A stretch of DNA of 64,000 bases from Caminibacter pacificus. Lineage in GTDB: Bacteria; Campylobacterota; Campylobacteria; Campylobacterales; Nautiliaceae. The notes under the pieces were generated by a model that worked only from the letters and a program-made list of their open reading frames with translations, was not told the DNA's origin and searched no databases. The translations under genes were made by a program, and so were the position numbers. Location of the stretch: NCBI RefSeq assembly GCF_003752135.1, contig NZ_RJVK01000001.1, positions 434,001 through 498,000 of the forward strand, in the 5' to 3' direction. Shown piece by piece: positions 24,128 through 32,868 of the stretch (positions are counted from its first letter, which is position 1; each line of letters starts with the position of its first letter).

Positions 24128-25333
24128 CTCCGCTTTTAGTCTCGTCGCAAAAAACAGACCTATCATAAGCATAATAATCGTAAATACATAAAGCACGTTA
24201 TATCCGAACGCTTTTAAAATAAATCCGCCCGGAATAGCGAAAAACAGACCTATTGAAGTTAGGTTGTTTTGCAATGCTACATAAATAGGTCGTTTATCTT
24301 CAGGAGCTATTTCAAACAACAAATTCATCCCCGCAATTTTAAATCCGTCCATTGCAAAACCGATTAAGAAAAAGACTAAAGCGTACATAATTGCATTTTT
24401 TGCAAAAAGAGCGATAACAAATGCACTTATCATAGAAATAAAAGCCGAAATAATTATAAGTTTATATTTAGGAGCAAGCTTTTTCCAAACCAAATTTCCA
24501 AGCAACGCTCCGAACATCTGAACGGTAACAAAGCCACCGATAAGCCAACCTGTGAGATGAATCGTTTGATTGGCTTTTAGAATAACAAACGGAAAAGCAA
24601 ACAAAAACGAATAACTAAAAAGTATAGTTAAAATCTGAATTTGCAAAGCTTTGTCTTGTTTTAGGAAGACAAAAGCGTTTTTTAGGAATTTTATAAAACT
24701 CTCTTCTTTAACTCTAACATTTTCTTTTACAGGCTCTTTGATTGTAGAAAAAGCATATAACCCGATACCGAGCAAAAAACTACTAATTATAAATAAATAG
24801 GCATAACTTTTCGGAGGCTCGAACGCACTAAGCACCCAACCTGCGATACCTCCACTGATAATTGCACCTATAGCAGCAAAAAACTGCCTGTTTGCCATAG
24901 ATTTTCCACGCTCTTTTTTATCAAAAATCTTAGCAATTATTTCACTAAAATAGATACTCCCAAAACCTGCCGAAAAACTAAATATAAAAAGCCCTATCCC
25001 GAAAACTATCAACGTTAATGTAGGATTTTTATCGCCTATAATCAAAATAGCCAGCCCGATAGCAAGCCAACTCAAAAATCTCGCCAAAAATACACGCTTC
25101 AAATACGGCATTACTTTTTTATAGCTCTGAGCATAAAAAGCGGCAAAAAGCTGCACAGCAATCGCCCCACCCCTCAAAAGTGAAGCAAAAACACCTACAA
25201 GCACAACACTTTCGCTAAAATGATGAACAATAAGCGGCAAAATCGTAGAAGGGTCCGCAACACTCATCGCCACCGCTAAGAAAAATCCGTGAAGTATGTT
25301 TTTTAGATTGTTTTCTTTATAATTTGCTGACAA
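24125..25333 (-). CDS. MFS transporter
   Basis: 402-aa major facilitator with about twelve hydrophobic segments. The loop between TM2 and TM3 is unusual; a cytoplasmic RGKSMANRQFFAA stretch occurs in the middle of the N-half. Sequence gives no substrate. Members with this look are often drug or metabolite exporters. It is a single gene, convergent with the NifX-like gene and sharing no operon. Confidence 0.85.
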   Translation of the reverse strand: MSANYKENNLKNILHGFFLAVAMSVADPSTILPLIVHHFSESVVLVGVFASLLRGGAIAVQLFAAFYAQSYKKVMPYLKRVFLARFLSWLAIGLAILIIGDKNPTLTLIVFGIGLFIFSFSAGFGSIYFSEIIAKIFDKKERGKSMANRQFFAAIGAIISGGIAGWVLSAFEPPKSYAYLFIISSFLLGIGLYAFSTIKEPVKENVRVKEESFIKFLKNAFVFLKQDKALQIQILTILFSYSFLFAFPFVILKANQTIHLTGWLIGGFVTVQMFGALLGNLVWKKLAPKYKLIIISAFISMISAFVIALFAKNAIMYALVFFLIGFAMDGFKIAGMNLLFEIAPEDKRPIYVALQNNLTSIGLFFAIPGGFILKAFGYNVLYVFTIIMLMIGLFFATRLKAE

Positions 25334-25507
25334 ATGTTTCCTTTTTTGGAGCGAATTTTAACACAAAATTTAGAATTGATATAAAACTCCTCTAAAAATA
25401 GAGTATTAAAATTAATAAAATATTTTATTTTCAAAATATGTATTAGAATACACTTTTATACTTTAGACAGATTTCCAACAAAAATTTTATAAATTTAAAC
25501 CAACAAC

Positions 25508-25525
25508 TTAACATAATAACTTTAC
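25508..25525 (-). repeat. Copy of the dispersed TTAACATAATAAT motif
   Basis: TTAACATAATAACTTTAC, one difference in the core from the consensus TTAACATAATAATYTTAC. It lies 77 bp beyond the helicase stop codon, on the far side of the 7-bp array, with the same orientation as all other copies. Confidence 0.6.
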
Positions 25526-25536
25526 CCTGAAACACT

Positions 25537-25599
25537 CATCACCCAATACCTATCATCCATCACCCAAAACCCATCACCCAACACCTACAACCCAATACC
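25537..25599 (-). repeat. Degenerate 7-bp tandem array, nine units
   Basis: On the plus strand the units are CATCACC, CAATACC, TATCATC, CATCACC, CAAAACC, CATCACC, CAACACC, TACAACC and CAATACC. In the direction of the helicase gene they read GGTGATG/GGTATTG. The array ends 3 bp from the helicase stop codon (25603-25605). The TGA in many units, with period 7, gives stops in several frames. The remaining gap 25334-25507 is plain AT-rich sequence. Confidence 0.85.
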
Positions 25600-25602
25600 C
25601 TT

Positions 25603-27621
25603 TTAAACCTTATACCCCGCTTCTTTTAAAAACCTACTCGGCTCGTAAGTGATATTTTTTATTCTGTCGTTTTTTGCAAGTGCGAAAAAAAGCCTGTCTT
25701 TTGCACGCGTGACTGCTACGTAAAAAAGTCTTCTCTCTTCTTCTATACCTCCGGCAGGTTTTGAAAGTTTGATATTTGGAAAACGCCCCTCCATCATATC
25801 TACGATATAAACTTCTTCGAATTCAAGACCTTTGCTTGCATGTACGGTCAATAAGTTCACTCCGCTCCCCTCACTCATTTCGCTCGCACCAAGCACCATA
25901 GCGTTTAAAAACCTCTCCAAATCCGAATAATTTTTTAAAAGATTGCCTAAAATTTTGACTTTGTTTTTTATTTTTTCTTTCGCTTCGTGATATCTCTCTT
26001 CGTCTATTTTTCCGTTTTTGTCTTTTGCGCGTTCTTTTGCTATGTTCGAAATAATATGATCGAAAATTTTCGAATTTATTAATTCGTTAAAAATAGCTTG
26101 AGGATTTTTAAATCGCTTTATTCTCTTTAAGAATTGATAAAAATTATGTAAAAATTCGGCACCTTCAATAGATAGTTTCGGGTGTCTTAGTATCGGATTT
26201 GCCAAAAATTCTTCATCAAACCCCAAATTTACGAACTTACTCACACTCCCTAACGTAACGAAATCATCAAAAAGCCCCAACTGATATGAAGTTCTTTTTT
26301 TGGTAAAGACTTTTTTTGAAGTATCGGGATTTAAAAACCCCTTTATCGCATCACCATCGCCAAGCGTCATTAGAGCTTCGAAGATTTCGCCGGCAATTGC
26401 ACTTCCGACACCTTTAGCGTATTCGAAAATATGAATAAAAGCCATAATATCTTTCGGGTTTATTAGAAAAGTGAGCAAATCAAGAGTTATTTTAATTTCT
26501 CTGCTGTCAAAAAAACTCATACCGCCTTTTCTTTTGCACTCTATTCCTTTTTCTCTAAGCATCGCTTCAATCGCATCGGCTGAAGAGTTGTTTCTAAAAA
26601 GTATTGCTATTTCTTCTCTTTTTGTAGTGCTTGTTAAAATCCTGCTTGCGATATCCCTATACTCTTCAAAAGTATCGTTATACATCAAAACTTTCGGATA
26701 CTCACCGCTGTATCCTCTGGTAACTTCAAGGGTTTTGGGATAAATTCTCGGGTTGTTTTTGATAACCCTATTTGCAATATCCAAAATTTCGCCGTAACTT
26801 CTATAGTTTTTCTTTAAAGTAAAAACTTTTGCGTTTTCGTATCTCTTATCAAAAGTGGAAATAATAGAAATATCCGCTCCGTTAAAAGCATAAATACTTT
26901 GGTCGTAATCACCCACACAAAAAAGCCCCTCTTGTTTTACCGACTCAATAAGTTCGTTTTGTAAAGGATTGGTATCTTGATATTCATCTACGAGCACTTC
27001 TCTATAAGGATTTTCTATTCCGTTTTTTAGGTGGTTTGTCATTTCGATCAATAAAGAATTGAAATCGACCAAATTGTGCTCTTTTTTTATGTTTTCATAC
27101 TCGTCGAAAATATCTTCGTATATTAATGCATACGGCTCGTGAGAGGGAGCTTTTTGCAACAGCCACTCTTCAAAAGAGGGAGCGTTTGAGTTTAGGTATA
27201 AAGAGTACAAATCAAAAAGATAATTGGCACTATAAGGTTTTTCTTCTATTCCGAGACGAGAAAAATCTCTTTTGTCGTATATGGACTTAAAAAGAATTTT
27301 CAAATCTTTGGGAGTTTTTAGGGTTATGTTTTTATTGAGTTTTTTTAGCCATCTGTAGCTTACCGAGTGAAAAGTGCCGGCTTCTATATTTTTTGCGCTT
27401 GGAATCACACGCGCGACTCTCTCTTTCATTTCGGCTGCGGCTTTATTGGTGAATGTAAGGAGTAAAATTTCTTCGGGTTTTATACCTTCTTCTAAAAGAT
27501 AAGCGATTCTTCCTACAATCGTAGAAGTTTTACCCGTCCCGGCACTCGCAATTACCAAATTATGCCCCAAAGGAGCGGTTGCGGCTTGGAGTTGTTCTTT
27601 GTTTAATTTACTTAACGGCAA
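25603..27621 (-). CDS. UvrD/PcrA/Rep-like superfamily 1 DNA helicase
   Basis: 672-aa 3'-5' helicase. Motif I ASAGTGKTS is near residue 25, Ia is LLLTFTNKAAAEMKERV, II is VDEYQDTNPLQ, III is VGDYDQSIYAFNGAD, IV is LKKNYRS, V is LLTVHASKGLEFEEV and VI is VAVTRAKDRL. It removes proteins or strands during repair and replication restart. The start is TTG at 27621, because no ATG precedes LSKLNKEQL. The Shine-Dalgarno sequence lies in a hairpin. Confidence 0.94.
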   Translation of the reverse strand: MPLSKLNKEQLQAATAPLGHNLVIASAGTGKTSTIVGRIAYLLEEGIKPEEILLLTFTNKAAAEMKERVARVIPSAKNIEAGTFHSVSYRWLKKLNKNITLKTPKDLKILFKSIYDKRDFSRLGIEEKPYSANYLFDLYSLYLNSNAPSFEEWLLQKAPSHEPYALIYEDIFDEYENIKKEHNLVDFNSLLIEMTNHLKNGIENPYREVLVDEYQDTNPLQNELIESVKQEGLFCVGDYDQSIYAFNGADISIISTFDKRYENAKVFTLKKNYRSYGEILDIANRVIKNNPRIYPKTLEVTRGYSGEYPKVLMYNDTFEEYRDIASRILTSTTKREEIAILFRNNSSADAIEAMLREKGIECKRKGGMSFFDSREIKITLDLLTFLINPKDIMAFIHIFEYAKGVGSAIAGEIFEALMTLGDGDAIKGFLNPDTSKKVFTKKRTSYQLGLFDDFVTLGSVSKFVNLGFDEEFLANPILRHPKLSIEGAEFLHNFYQFLKRIKRFKNPQAIFNELINSKIFDHIISNIAKERAKDKNGKIDEERYHEAKEKIKNKVKILGNLLKNYSDLERFLNAMVLGASEMSEGSGVNLLTVHASKGLEFEEVYIVDMMEGRFPNIKLSKPAGGIEEERRLFYVAVTRAKDRLFFALAKNDRIKNITYEPSRFLKEAGYKV

Positions 27622-27624
27622 AAG

Positions 27625-27641
27625 CCACCCTTTTTGGGTGG
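27625..27641 (-). terminator. Hairpin between fliW and the helicase, covering the helicase RBS
   Basis: CCACCC and GGGTGG form a 6-bp stem with a 5-base loop. On the minus strand it is followed by CTTTTG, where TTG is the helicase start. It may terminate the fliW transcript, and it pairs the GGGTGG that would serve as helicase Shine-Dalgarno. Confidence 0.55.
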
Positions 27642-27648
27642 AATTTTA

Positions 27649-28008
27649 TCATTTTTTTATAAAATCTTTTATAGGAGCGTAGTCGTAATCTTCCAATATC
27701 ACCTGAGCTAAGGTATGATTTTTCGGATTTAGCAAAATCGGCGCTTTAAAATTAACGATAGAATCCTTAAACGGCTCTTGTCTGACGAGATTGCAATATA
27801 CAAGAGGAGGATTTTTTTCGTCTATATCCAGCAAAACCTTCACATCGGCCGGAATCTCGAAAGAGTAGTTTTTATCAAGCGCAAAAGGATTGACAAGCGT
27901 GAAGATGTAGTCGTTTATTTTTAAAAGAGCGAAACTTTCGTCTATCAACTGAAAAGTAGCTTCGTTAAAGTTCTCAAACCCCGGTATCGGCTTTTTTATT
28001 TTATACAT
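27649..28008 (-). CDS. fliW: Flagellar assembly factor FliW
   Basis: 119-aa FliW. The family pattern is visible: PIPGFENF at the start, FALLKINDYIFTLVNPF, and the C-terminal VNFKAPILLNPKNHTLAQVIL. FliW binds flagellin and the RNA regulator CsrA, relieving CsrA repression of flagellin mRNA, so it implies a motile cell. Its AAAGGAG lies inside a palindromic hairpin (28013-28031), see findings. Confidence 0.93.
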   Translation of the reverse strand: MYKIKKPIPGFENFNEATFQLIDESFALLKINDYIFTLVNPFALDKNYSFEIPADVKVLLDIDEKNPPLVYCNLVRQEPFKDSIVNFKAPILLNPKNHTLAQVILEDYDYAPIKDFIKK

Positions 28009-28012
28009 TTTC

Positions 28013-28031
28013 TCTCCTTTTTAAAAGGAGA
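28013..28031 (-). promoter_or_regulatory. Palindromic hairpin over the fliW ribosome binding site
   Basis: TCTCCTTT and AAAGGAGA pair across a 3-nt loop. On the minus strand the right arm is the fliW Shine-Dalgarno sequence AAGGAG, 5 bp before the ATG. It also lies just after the antiporter stop codon, so it may serve as an attenuator or weak terminator. Confidence 0.5.
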
Positions 28032-28039
28032 AGCAAAAA

Positions 28040-29248
28040 CTATTCCGATTCGTAAATAGGCTTGTACCATTTCAAAAGAAGAGGTACGGAAATGTTAAGC
28101 AAAAACGTCACGAACATGAGCGTATAAAACTCTTCTTGAGAGATGAGATGATTTTGGACATACGTGATATTAAGCACGATAAAAGCAAGCTCGGCACGCC
28201 CGAGCATCCCAAAGCCGATAAGCCAGCTGTCTTTTGATGAATATCCGCCCGTATATTTTGCGGCAAAAGCGGCGGAGAGTACCTGAAAAACTAGCACTAA
28301 AACAAAAAGTGTAAGTGTCGGTATAATCACTTCTTTTAGAATATGCGGTTCAAAGATTATTTTTCCGCCGAGCAAAATAAAAAATACCGGTCCGAATACC
28401 GTAAAAGCCATAGTATTGGTGATTTTTTCTATCTCTTTGGCTCTATTTTGATTTCCCACTTCAAAATATTCGGCTTTAAGTATCAACCCAGCAAAATATG
28501 CGCCTATCGCCGGATGAAATCCCAAAATATGTGCAACGTCTCCGAATAAAAAGACCAAAATAAAAACACCCAAAACAGCATAATTACCTCTATCGACGAT
28601 AAAAAGATATCTTATTCCTTTTTTGTGAGGGACGATAAATTTACCCACCAAATAAACAAACCCGAAAAACGCCAATACGTCAAAAAACGTATTCATTAAT
28701 TTTTCAAAATCGACTACCAAATTCCCGTTTTGAGTGTTTCCGCTAAGAATAATAGGCAAAAGTACCGCAACTCCTATTAAACTAAGCACATCATCCACAA
28801 CGGCACTCGTCATAATACCGGTAGCCGCCGGAGTTTTTTCAAGTCCCAAAGACTTTAAACTCACCATAGTAAGCGATACGGCCGTAGCCGTCATCGTAAG
28901 TCCCCAAATTAGAGCGGAATTAGTAGAAAACCCGAAAAATTTGGCACTCAAAAATCCTGCCAAAAAAGGAAAAATCGCACCGATAATCGCAATTCCCCAC
29001 GCTTTTTTGACGCCTTTTAAAAAATTACTCAGATTCTCTTCGAATCCGAGCGCGAACATAACAAGAATAATCCCTATCTCACCCAAAAACTCGATTCTGT
29101 GGTCTTCGCTTAAAATATGCAAATTTCCAAGTACCGCACCGAGCACGATATACCAAAGTACATCGACCGTATTCGTCTTTTTTGCAAGAATTTTTGCGAC
29201 GAATATCGTCAAAAAAAGTATAAAAAGCTCGGTCCAGATGTAGTGCAT
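28040..29248 (-). CDS. Cation:proton antiporter (CPA2, KefB/Na+-H+ exchanger type)
   Basis: 402-aa membrane protein with about 12 segments and the CPA2 Na_H_Exchanger pattern: MFALGFEEN, a conserved acidic pair in TSAVVDDVLSL, and FHPAIGAYFAGL with the charged GRAELAF stretch late in the protein. There is no TrkA-N or NAD-binding domain at the C-terminus. It exchanges Na+ or K+ for H+ and helps pH and salt balance. Its ATG overlaps the argB stop. Confidence 0.9.
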   Translation of the reverse strand: MHYIWTELFILFLTIFVAKILAKKTNTVDVLWYIVLGAVLGNLHILSEDHRIEFLGEIGIILVMFALGFEENLSNFLKGVKKAWGIAIIGAIFPFLAGFLSAKFFGFSTNSALIWGLTMTATAVSLTMVSLKSLGLEKTPAATGIMTSAVVDDVLSLIGVAVLLPIILSGNTQNGNLVVDFEKLMNTFFDVLAFFGFVYLVGKFIVPHKKGIRYLFIVDRGNYAVLGVFILVFLFGDVAHILGFHPAIGAYFAGLILKAEYFEVGNQNRAKEIEKITNTMAFTVFGPVFFILLGGKIIFEPHILKEVIIPTLTLFVLVLVFQVLSAAFAAKYTGGYSSKDSWLIGFGMLGRAELAFIVLNITYVQNHLISQEEFYTLMFVTFLLNISVPLLLKWYKPIYESE

Positions 29249-30090
29249 TATTTCTCCTTGATTTCAGTACCTATACCCTCACTCGTCAATAGCTCGAGCA
29301 ATATGGAGTGCTCCACTCTTCCATCGATTATATGGGCTTTTTCGACTCCTCTTTTCACTGCGCTAAGAGCGGCATCCACTTTCGGAATCATCCCCCCTGC
29401 AATTGTTCCGTCTTTTTTTAGATTTTCAATTTCACCTGCCGTTAGAGAGCTTATTAGGTTTTTGTTTTTATCAAGCACTCCCGGCGTATCAGTTAGGAAA
29501 ATAATTCTTTTAGCACCGATAGCTGCGGCAATTTCGCTTGCTGCGGTATCAGCGTTTATGTTGTATCCAGGGTGTGTCGGAGAGTCTCCGGCCGCAATAG
29601 GCGCAATTACGGGAATAAGATTTTCGCTTAGAAGTTTATTGATAAACACTCCGTCAATCGAAGTAATCTCTCCCGTATATCCGACAAGCGATTTTGCTTT
29701 CATAAAGCTCATATCTTTTCCGTTGATTCCGATAGCTTTTGCTCCGTGCTGATTTAACATATTTACAATTTCTTTATTAATTTCGCCGCTTAGTACCATT
29801 TCGGCGATTTTAATCGAATCTTCCGTAGTTACCCTAACTCCGTCTTTAAATTCGGTCTTGACGTTTAGGGCATTTAGAATTTCAGTAATTCTTTTACCGC
29901 CTCCGTGAACAATAACGGGCTTAATTCCCACCATATAAAGCATCAAAATATCAATTGCAAAACTCTCTTTTAATTTTTCATCAATCTGCGCCGCACCTCC
30001 GTATTTTATAACTATGGTTTTTCCGTAAAATTTTCTAATAAACGGAAGTGCGTCAAGTAAGGTTTTTACCGTTTCTATTTTCTTTTGCAT
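29248..30090 (-). CDS. argB: Acetylglutamate kinase
   Basis: 280-aa amino-acid kinase, step 2 of arginine synthesis. Visible: VIKYGGAAQ (ATP site), IKPVIVHGGGKRI, a substrate region AIGINGKD, DTAASEIAAAIGAKRIIFLTDTPGV and the lysine in GGMIPKVDAA. Its N-terminal helix (QKKIETVKTLLDALPFIR) is of the kind found in arginine-inhibited hexameric enzymes, so feedback control is likely. It overlaps the antiporter by one base. Confidence 0.96.
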   Translation of the reverse strand: MQKKIETVKTLLDALPFIRKFYGKTIVIKYGGAAQIDEKLKESFAIDILMLYMVGIKPVIVHGGGKRITEILNALNVKTEFKDGVRVTTEDSIKIAEMVLSGEINKEIVNMLNQHGAKAIGINGKDMSFMKAKSLVGYTGEITSIDGVFINKLLSENLIPVIAPIAAGDSPTHPGYNINADTAASEIAAAIGAKRIIFLTDTPGVLDKNKNLISSLTAGEIENLKKDGTIAGGMIPKVDAALSAVKRGVEKAHIIDGRVEHSILLELLTSEGIGTEIKEK

Positions 30091-30307
30091 GGTACTCCTT
30101 TTTTTTATTTTAATGTAATCGGTTAATTTTTTTTAATCTTTTTTGTCATATGCCAAAAATTTATTTAAATGTGAAATTTTGTAATAAAAAATCACTCCAA
30201 AACCACAACTTAACTCTAAGTCTACCCTATTCAGGATTTTTTAAACAATAACTCCAACTTAAAATCATCTTATAAAACCTTGCAAAATATTCACCATATT
30301 TAACATA

Positions 30308-30347
30308 TTCAACATAAATTCATAAATTCATAAGTTCACAAATACAT
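30308..30347 (-). repeat. Degenerate 8-bp tandem array in the queC 3' region, five units
   Basis: On the plus strand: TTCAACAT, AAATTCAT, AAATTCAT, AAGTTCAC and AAATACAT. In the queC direction they read ATGAATTT/GTGAACTT, matching the feoA array consensus. Together with a TTAACATAATAAT copy at 30377-30400 this is the only structure I see in the 300-bp gap 30091-30390. Confidence 0.75.
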
Positions 30348-30376
30348 AAATGAAAAAAAATTATATGCACATCAAA

Positions 30377-30400
30377 TTAACATAATAATCTTACTCTTTA
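30377..30400 (-). repeat. 24-bp copy of the dispersed motif at the queC 3' end
   Basis: TTAACATAATAATCTTACTC and the next TTTA match the copy at 24104-24127 at 23 of 24 positions. It includes the queC stop codon (30391-30393) and the last two codons. Confidence 0.75.
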
Positions 30401-31059
30401 TATGGTATTTTATCTTTCATTCCCGCTTTTTCGAAACCTTTTAGTCTCAACCTACAACTATCACAAACCCCGCACGCTTCATCTTCGTTTTTATAACAAC
30501 TCCAAGTCAGTTCCAACGGCACGCCAACCTCAGCCGCTTTTTTTACGATATCCTCTTTTTTTAGATGAATCAAAGGAGTTTTTATCTCTACTTTCGTTTC
30601 CGGTTTGGTTCCGGCGTTTATTGCTTTTTGCATATAATTTATAAACTCCTCCCTACAATCCGGATATCCGCTGCTATCCTCTTCCACAACACCGATATAA
30701 ATAGCTTCAGCTCCCTCTTTTTCAGCAACAGCTGCCGAAATAGACAAAAAAATCCCGTTTCTAAAAGGTACGTAAGTTATCGGAATACCCGGTTTCAATC
30801 CGTCAGTAGGCACTTCCAAACTCTCATCCACAAGAGCACTCGCTCCTATTTGCTTGAAAAAAGGAATATCGATAATATATCTTTTATTTTTTTCGATTTT
30901 TAAATAATCGCAAATATCATTAAATGCTTTTAGCTCTCTTTTTTCCGTTCTTTGCCCGTAGTTAAAATGAAGAGGAATAATCTCATATCCCTCTTGCTTT
31001 GCAATAAACGCGGCGGTTGTAGAGTCCATCCCACCACTCAAAATCACCACAGCTTTCAT
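30391..31059 (-). CDS. queC: 7-cyano-7-deazaguanine synthase QueC
   Basis: 222-aa PP-loop ATPase that converts carboxydeazaguanine to preQ0 for queuosine. The PP-loop is [12 protein letters not shown]; the zinc site near the C-terminus is SC-x8-[21 protein letters not shown] and WSCYKNEDE are typical of the family. It is flanked on both sides by degenerate 8-bp arrays, both reading GTGAA in its own direction. Confidence 0.96.
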   Translation of the reverse strand: MKAVVILSGGMDSTTAAFIAKQEGYEIIPLHFNYGQRTEKRELKAFNDICDYLKIEKNKRYIIDIPFFKQIGASALVDESLEVPTDGLKPGIPITYVPFRNGIFLSISAAVAEKEGAEAIYIGVVEEDSSGYPDCREEFINYMQKAINAGTKPETKVEIKTPLIHLKKEDIVKKAAEVGVPLELTWSCYKNEDEACGVCDSCRLRLKGFEKAGMKDKIPYKE

Positions 31060-31135
31060 ATTCTTCCTTTATTCAGTATTGTACTGTTTTTACCCATACC
31101 AATCTCACTTATTTTCCCTTTTTTACAAACCCACC

Positions 31136-31159
31136 ATTTTCACCATTTCACAACTTCAC
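31136..31159 (-). repeat. Degenerate 8-bp tandem array between queC and ybeY
   Basis: Plus-strand units ATTTTCAC, CATTTCAC and AACTTCAC read GTGAAGTT, GTGAAATG, GTGAAAAT on the minus strand, the same consensus as the feoA array. Looser copies extend on both sides (about 31108-31190). It sits 77 bp ahead of the queC start, and nothing else is visible in the 31060-31225 gap. Confidence 0.7.
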
Positions 31160-31225
31160 TATCCCTCCCCTCTCTTCCATTTCAACACCATACTTTTATA
31201 TAATTTTACTAAAAAAGGCCTGTTA

Positions 31226-31642
31226 ATGATAGATTTTGACAATAGAACGGATTATGAGTTTGACATCGAAGAACTAAAAGAAATTTATGAATATCTCACA
31301 AATAAAGATATCGAGCTTATTTTGACAACGGATGAAGAGATAAAAGAGCTAAACAAAGCCTACAGAAACAAAGACAAAGCAACCGACGTTTTAAGTTTTC
31401 CACTTGAAGATATGCCCGGTATGCCGCTTGGCAGTATCGTAATCTCAATCGACACTGCAAAAAAAGGAGCACAAGAGTTCGGCCATAGTGTTAATGACGA
31501 AATAAAACTGCTTTTTATTCACGGACTTTTACATCTTTTGGGATACGACCACGAAACCGACAACGGAGAGATGAGAGAAAAAGAAAAAGAGTTAATAGAA
31601 AAGTTCAATCTTCCAAAAAGCCTGATTATAAGAAACGATTAA
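31226..31642 (+). CDS. ybeY: Endoribonuclease YbeY
   Basis: 138-aa single-domain metallo-endoribonuclease for 16S rRNA 3' maturation and ribosome quality control. The zinc motif HGLLHLLGYDH is intact, preceded by LSFPLEDMPG and LGSIVIS. The ATG at 31226 was chosen because the conserved protein starts there; the upstream open frame crosses the repeat array. It ends convergently with rpoN, overlapping by 4 bp. Confidence 0.94.
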   Translation: MIDFDNRTDYEFDIEELKEIYEYLTNKDIELILTTDEEIKELNKAYRNKDKATDVLSFPLEDMPGMPLGSIVISIDTAKKGAQEFGHSVNDEIKLLFIHGLLHLLGYDHETDNGEMREKEKELIEKFNLPKSLIIRND

Positions 31643-32868
31643 AATTTCACCCCCACCTTATAAAGTCTTTTTCTCTCCCTGCTGCTTGGGATTTTTAATG
31701 ATTCGCGGTATTTCGTAATAGTCCTTCTGACAAGTGACAAATTATATTTTTTATTGATAATATCACAGATTTTGTCATCGCTTAAAGGTTTGTTTTCATC
31801 TTCGTTTTTGATTATATTTTTTATCTCTTCTTTTATCTGGTTTGCAGAAACTTCCTCATCAAGTGCGGTTGAAAAGAAGTTTTTCAGAGGTATAATTCCT
31901 CTATCGCACAAGAGATATTTGTTAGCAATCGCGCGGCTGATTGTAGAAGGGGCAAACTCCAAAGCATCGGCGATATCTTGGATTTTCATAGGTTTTATAA
32001 CCCCGCCTTGAAAAAAGTCATACTGAAACTCCACAATCATTAAAGCGATTTTTTTAAGAGTCGATTTTCTCATTTCAAGAGCGTCGATAAGACTTCTTGC
32101 TTCTTTTAGTTTTTCTTTTGAGTACTCATCCTCGGCAGGGTCGTCTTTTATGTAGATTTCGGGGTAGTGTTCGTCGTTTAGTTTTATCTCAAGCATTCCG
32201 TCGTTATTTATGATTATAATTTCCGGAATTATCTCTTCATCCGGCAAAAACTCGAGATTCGGAGTTACTTTAAATTGTTTTATTATTTTCATCGCTTCTT
32301 TAAAACGCGGATGATTAAAATATTTTTCGATGTTTTCGATATTTTTTATAATCTCTTTTGTCAAGGCAAAAAGCTCTTCGTCTATATCTTCGGTATTATA
32401 AAGCTGAAAAAGCATAGCTTCTTTTATGTCTTTTGCCCCGACTCCCACAGGATTTAAATACATAAATCTCTCTCTAATAGCCTTTACTTTCTCGACACTC
32501 GTGCCTGTAAGCATTGCTATTTCCTCTTCATCGCCTTCAAAAAAACCTTGAGGGTTTATATCTTCTATTATCATCATCGCTATCATTTTCGATTTTTCGG
32601 TTGGGAAGAGATTTGAATTTTCAACTTGTTCTATCAACTCTTCCAAAAGAGTGGTTTTTGAAGTGCTAAGCGCTTCTATTTCGTTAGTTATGGCGTTTTT
32701 TAGGTTGCTTGCAGTTATGAATTTTTTACTTTTAACTTCCAAAAAAGGATTTTGAGAGGATTGTTCTTTTAATTCCTCATAAAGTTCGTCGATTCCCGCT
32801 TTTAGTATAGGCAAAAAACTGATAAGTTTGGTTGAAAGTTTTTGGGTTGTTTTTTGTTTTAGTTTCAT
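31639..32868 (-). CDS. rpoN: RNA polymerase sigma-54 factor
   Basis: 409-aa sigma-54. Region I starts with QKTTQKLSTKLISFL-type sequence, shorter in glutamines than usual. The core-binding domain (about 70-230) is followed by the DNA-binding region and a C-terminal RpoN box, here as ERKRLYKVG rather than the canonical ARRTVAKYR, because RRTITKYRESL provides that motif just upstream. In Campylobacterota it controls flagellar middle and late genes. It overlaps lptB by 4 bp; the rpoN-lptB-tsaE order is conserved in this phylum. Confidence 0.95.
   Translation of the reverse strand: MKLKQKTTQKLSTKLISFLPILKAGIDELYEELKEQSSQNPFLEVKSKKFITASNLKNAITNEIEALSTSKTTLLEELIEQVENSNLFPTEKSKMIAMMIIEDINPQGFFEGDEEEIAMLTGTSVEKVKAIRERFMYLNPVGVGAKDIKEAMLFQLYNTEDIDEELFALTKEIIKNIENIEKYFNHPRFKEAMKIIKQFKVTPNLEFLPDEEIIPEIIIINNDGMLEIKLNDEHYPEIYIKDDPAEDEYSKEKLKEARSLIDALEMRKSTLKKIALMIVEFQYDFFQGGVIKPMKIQDIADALEFAPSTISRAIANKYLLCDRGIIPLKNFFSTALDEEVSANQIKEEIKNIIKNEDENKPLSDDKICDIINKKYNLSLVRRTITKYRESLKIPSSRERKRLYKVGVKF

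Noticed and set aside
25537-25599. CRISPR array
   Set aside because: Units are 7-8 bp with no spacers of regular length, and no cas genes occur in the window.
28734-29752. Plus-strand open frames of 169 and 211 codons
   Set aside because: They lie antisense to the antiporter and argB, both of which have full family motifs.
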